From NCBI GenBank assembly GCA_029907055.1, contig JARYMO010000108.1, positions 1-5,678 on the forward strand: DNA of 5,678 nt, given 5' to 3'. Source of the stretch: Syntrophomonadaceae bacterium (GTDB lineage Bacteria > Bacillota > Syntrophomonadia > Syntrophomonadales > Syntrophothermaceae). Shown here piece by piece: positions 4,907 to 5,678 of this stretch (positions within the stretch are counted from its first letter, which is position 1; the number at the start of each line of letters is the position of its first letter). The notes under the pieces were generated by a model. That model did not search any database. It was not told where the DNA came from and was given only the letters and a program-made list of their open reading frames with translations. The position numbers were made by a program, and so were the translations under genes.

Positions 4907-5678
4907 ATGGACAAGGCCGATGTCATGAGGCTGGCGGAGGAGAACAACGTCGGTTTCATCCGTCTCCAGTTCACCGATATCATGGGCGTGCCCAAGAATG
5001 TTTCCATTCCCTTTGACCAGCTGGAAAAGGCGCTGGACGGCGAGCTGATGTTTGATGGGTCATCCATCGAGGGGTTCGTGCGCATCGAGGAATCCGACAT
5101 GTACCTCAAGCCGGACCCGGACACCTTCGTCATCTACCCCTGGACCCTGGGTGAAGAGGGGACCATCGGCCGCCTCATCTGCGACGTGCACGACTCTGAC
5201 AACACTCCCTTCGGCGGGTGCCCGCGCTGCCTGCTGAAGCGGACGCTGGCCCGGGCGGCGGAAATGGGGTTCACCATGAACGTGGGTCCGGAGGCGGAGT
5301 TCTTCATGTTCCTCAAGGGGCCTGACGGACAGCCCACCCTGGAGACCCATGACAAGGCAGGGTATTTCGACCTGGCACCAGTGGACCTGGGCGAGAACGC
5401 GCGCCGGGAGATGGTGCTGACCCTGCAGAAAATGGGCTTCGAGGTCGAGGCCTCCCACCACGAGGTGGCCCCGGGGCAGCACGAGATTGACTTCAAGTAC
5501 GACGATGCACTGCGGACCGCGGACAAGATCATGACGTTCCGGTCGGTGGTGCGCATCGTGGCCGCCAAGCACGGCCTGCACGCCACCTTCATGCCCAAGC
5601 CGGTGTACGGCATCAACGGGTCCGGCATGCACCTGCATATTTCGCTCTTCAAGGAAGGGCAGAACGCCTTCTTCGACC
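4907..5678 (+). CDS. glnA: Glutamine synthetase type I (GSI-alpha), 3'-truncated
   Basis: The frame is open from ATG 4907 to the window end, giving 257 codons of an expected 440-450. The enzyme makes glutamine from glutamate, ammonia and ATP as a cytosolic dodecamer. Visible landmarks are FDGSSIEGFVRIEESDMYL (49-67) in the N-terminal beta-grasp domain, metal/substrate residues E129 and E131 in GPEAEFF, SHHEVAPGQHEIDF, and the ATP-site signature KPVYGINGSGMHLHIS (231-246) with H242. R59 aligns with R62 of the B. subtilis enzyme, which is involved in glutamine feedback inhibition. The segment after EFFMF lacks the insertion seen in enterobacterial GSI-beta, so this is the alpha type, normally not adenylylated. 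The adenylylation-site tyrosine region, the latch glutamate and the C-terminus are outside the window. No glnR gene lies upstream, unlike in Bacillus. Confidence 0.98.
   Translation, partial: MDKADVMRLAEENNVGFIRLQFTDIMGVPKNVSIPFDQLEKALDGELMFDGSSIEGFVRIEESDMYLKPDPDTFVIYPWTLGEEGTIGRLICDVHDSDNTPFGGCPRCLLKRTLARAAEMGFTMNVGPEAEFFMFLKGPDGQPTLETHDKAGYFDLAPVDLGENARREMVLTLQKMGFEVEASHHEVAPGQHEIDFKYDDALRTADKIMTFRSVVRIVAAKHGLHATFMPKPVYGINGSGMHLHISLFKEGQNAFFD

Noticed and set aside
5060..5638. Minus-strand open frames opposite glnA
   Set aside because: glnA is unambiguous on the + strand; the reverse frames have low-complexity composition and no initiation signals.

Overview
The window is 5.7 kb of GC-rich, gene-dense bacterial chromosome with every supported gene on the + strand. 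It holds, in order: the 3' part of a class I SAM-dependent methyltransferase gene, miaA, hfq, hflX, a ynbB-type PLP enzyme gene, a DUF456 membrane protein gene and the 5' two thirds of glnA. This is the miaA-hfq-hflX-ynbB-glnA neighbourhood of Bacillota. The glutamine synthetase is of the Bacillus-like GSI-alpha type and matches my recollection of the B. subtilis protein closely. The very high third-position GC, the GTG and TTG starts and the missing glnR point to a high-GC Bacillota lineage outside the Bacilli (Moorella-, Symbiobacterium- or Thermaerobacter-like). That placement is inferred from gene order and sequence character, not from a search.

Layout. Bases 1-1424 hold two RNA-modification genes joined by a GTGA overlap: a probable rRNA/RNA methyltransferase of the RsmJ-like family, cut by the window edge, and the tRNA A37 dimethylallyltransferase MiaA. 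Bases 1393-1732 look like a self-contained hfq unit. It has a promoter-like pair inside the end of miaA, a TTG start behind a strong ribosome binding site, and a hairpin plus T-run directly after the hfq stop. Bases 1792-4319 hold hflX and the ynbB-type gene, again joined by a GTGA overlap. Bases 4364-4843 encode a small DUF456 membrane protein. Bases 4844-4906 carry a plausible glnA promoter and a short inverted repeat at the expected start point. glnA runs from 4907 off the end of the window.

How the genes fit together. The first four genes act on RNA and translation: RNA methylation, tRNA hypermodification, RNA chaperoning, and rescue or splitting of stalled ribosomes. The last three are metabolic or membrane genes: a cystathionine/methionine gamma-lyase-fold enzyme, an unknown membrane protein and ammonia assimilation. 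The most notable departure from the Bacillus layout is that a DUF456 gene sits where glnR would be expected, and I see no GlnR-type box in front of glnA. I found no mobile element, CRISPR array, structural RNA gene or clearly novel system. The points worth following are regulatory and contextual.
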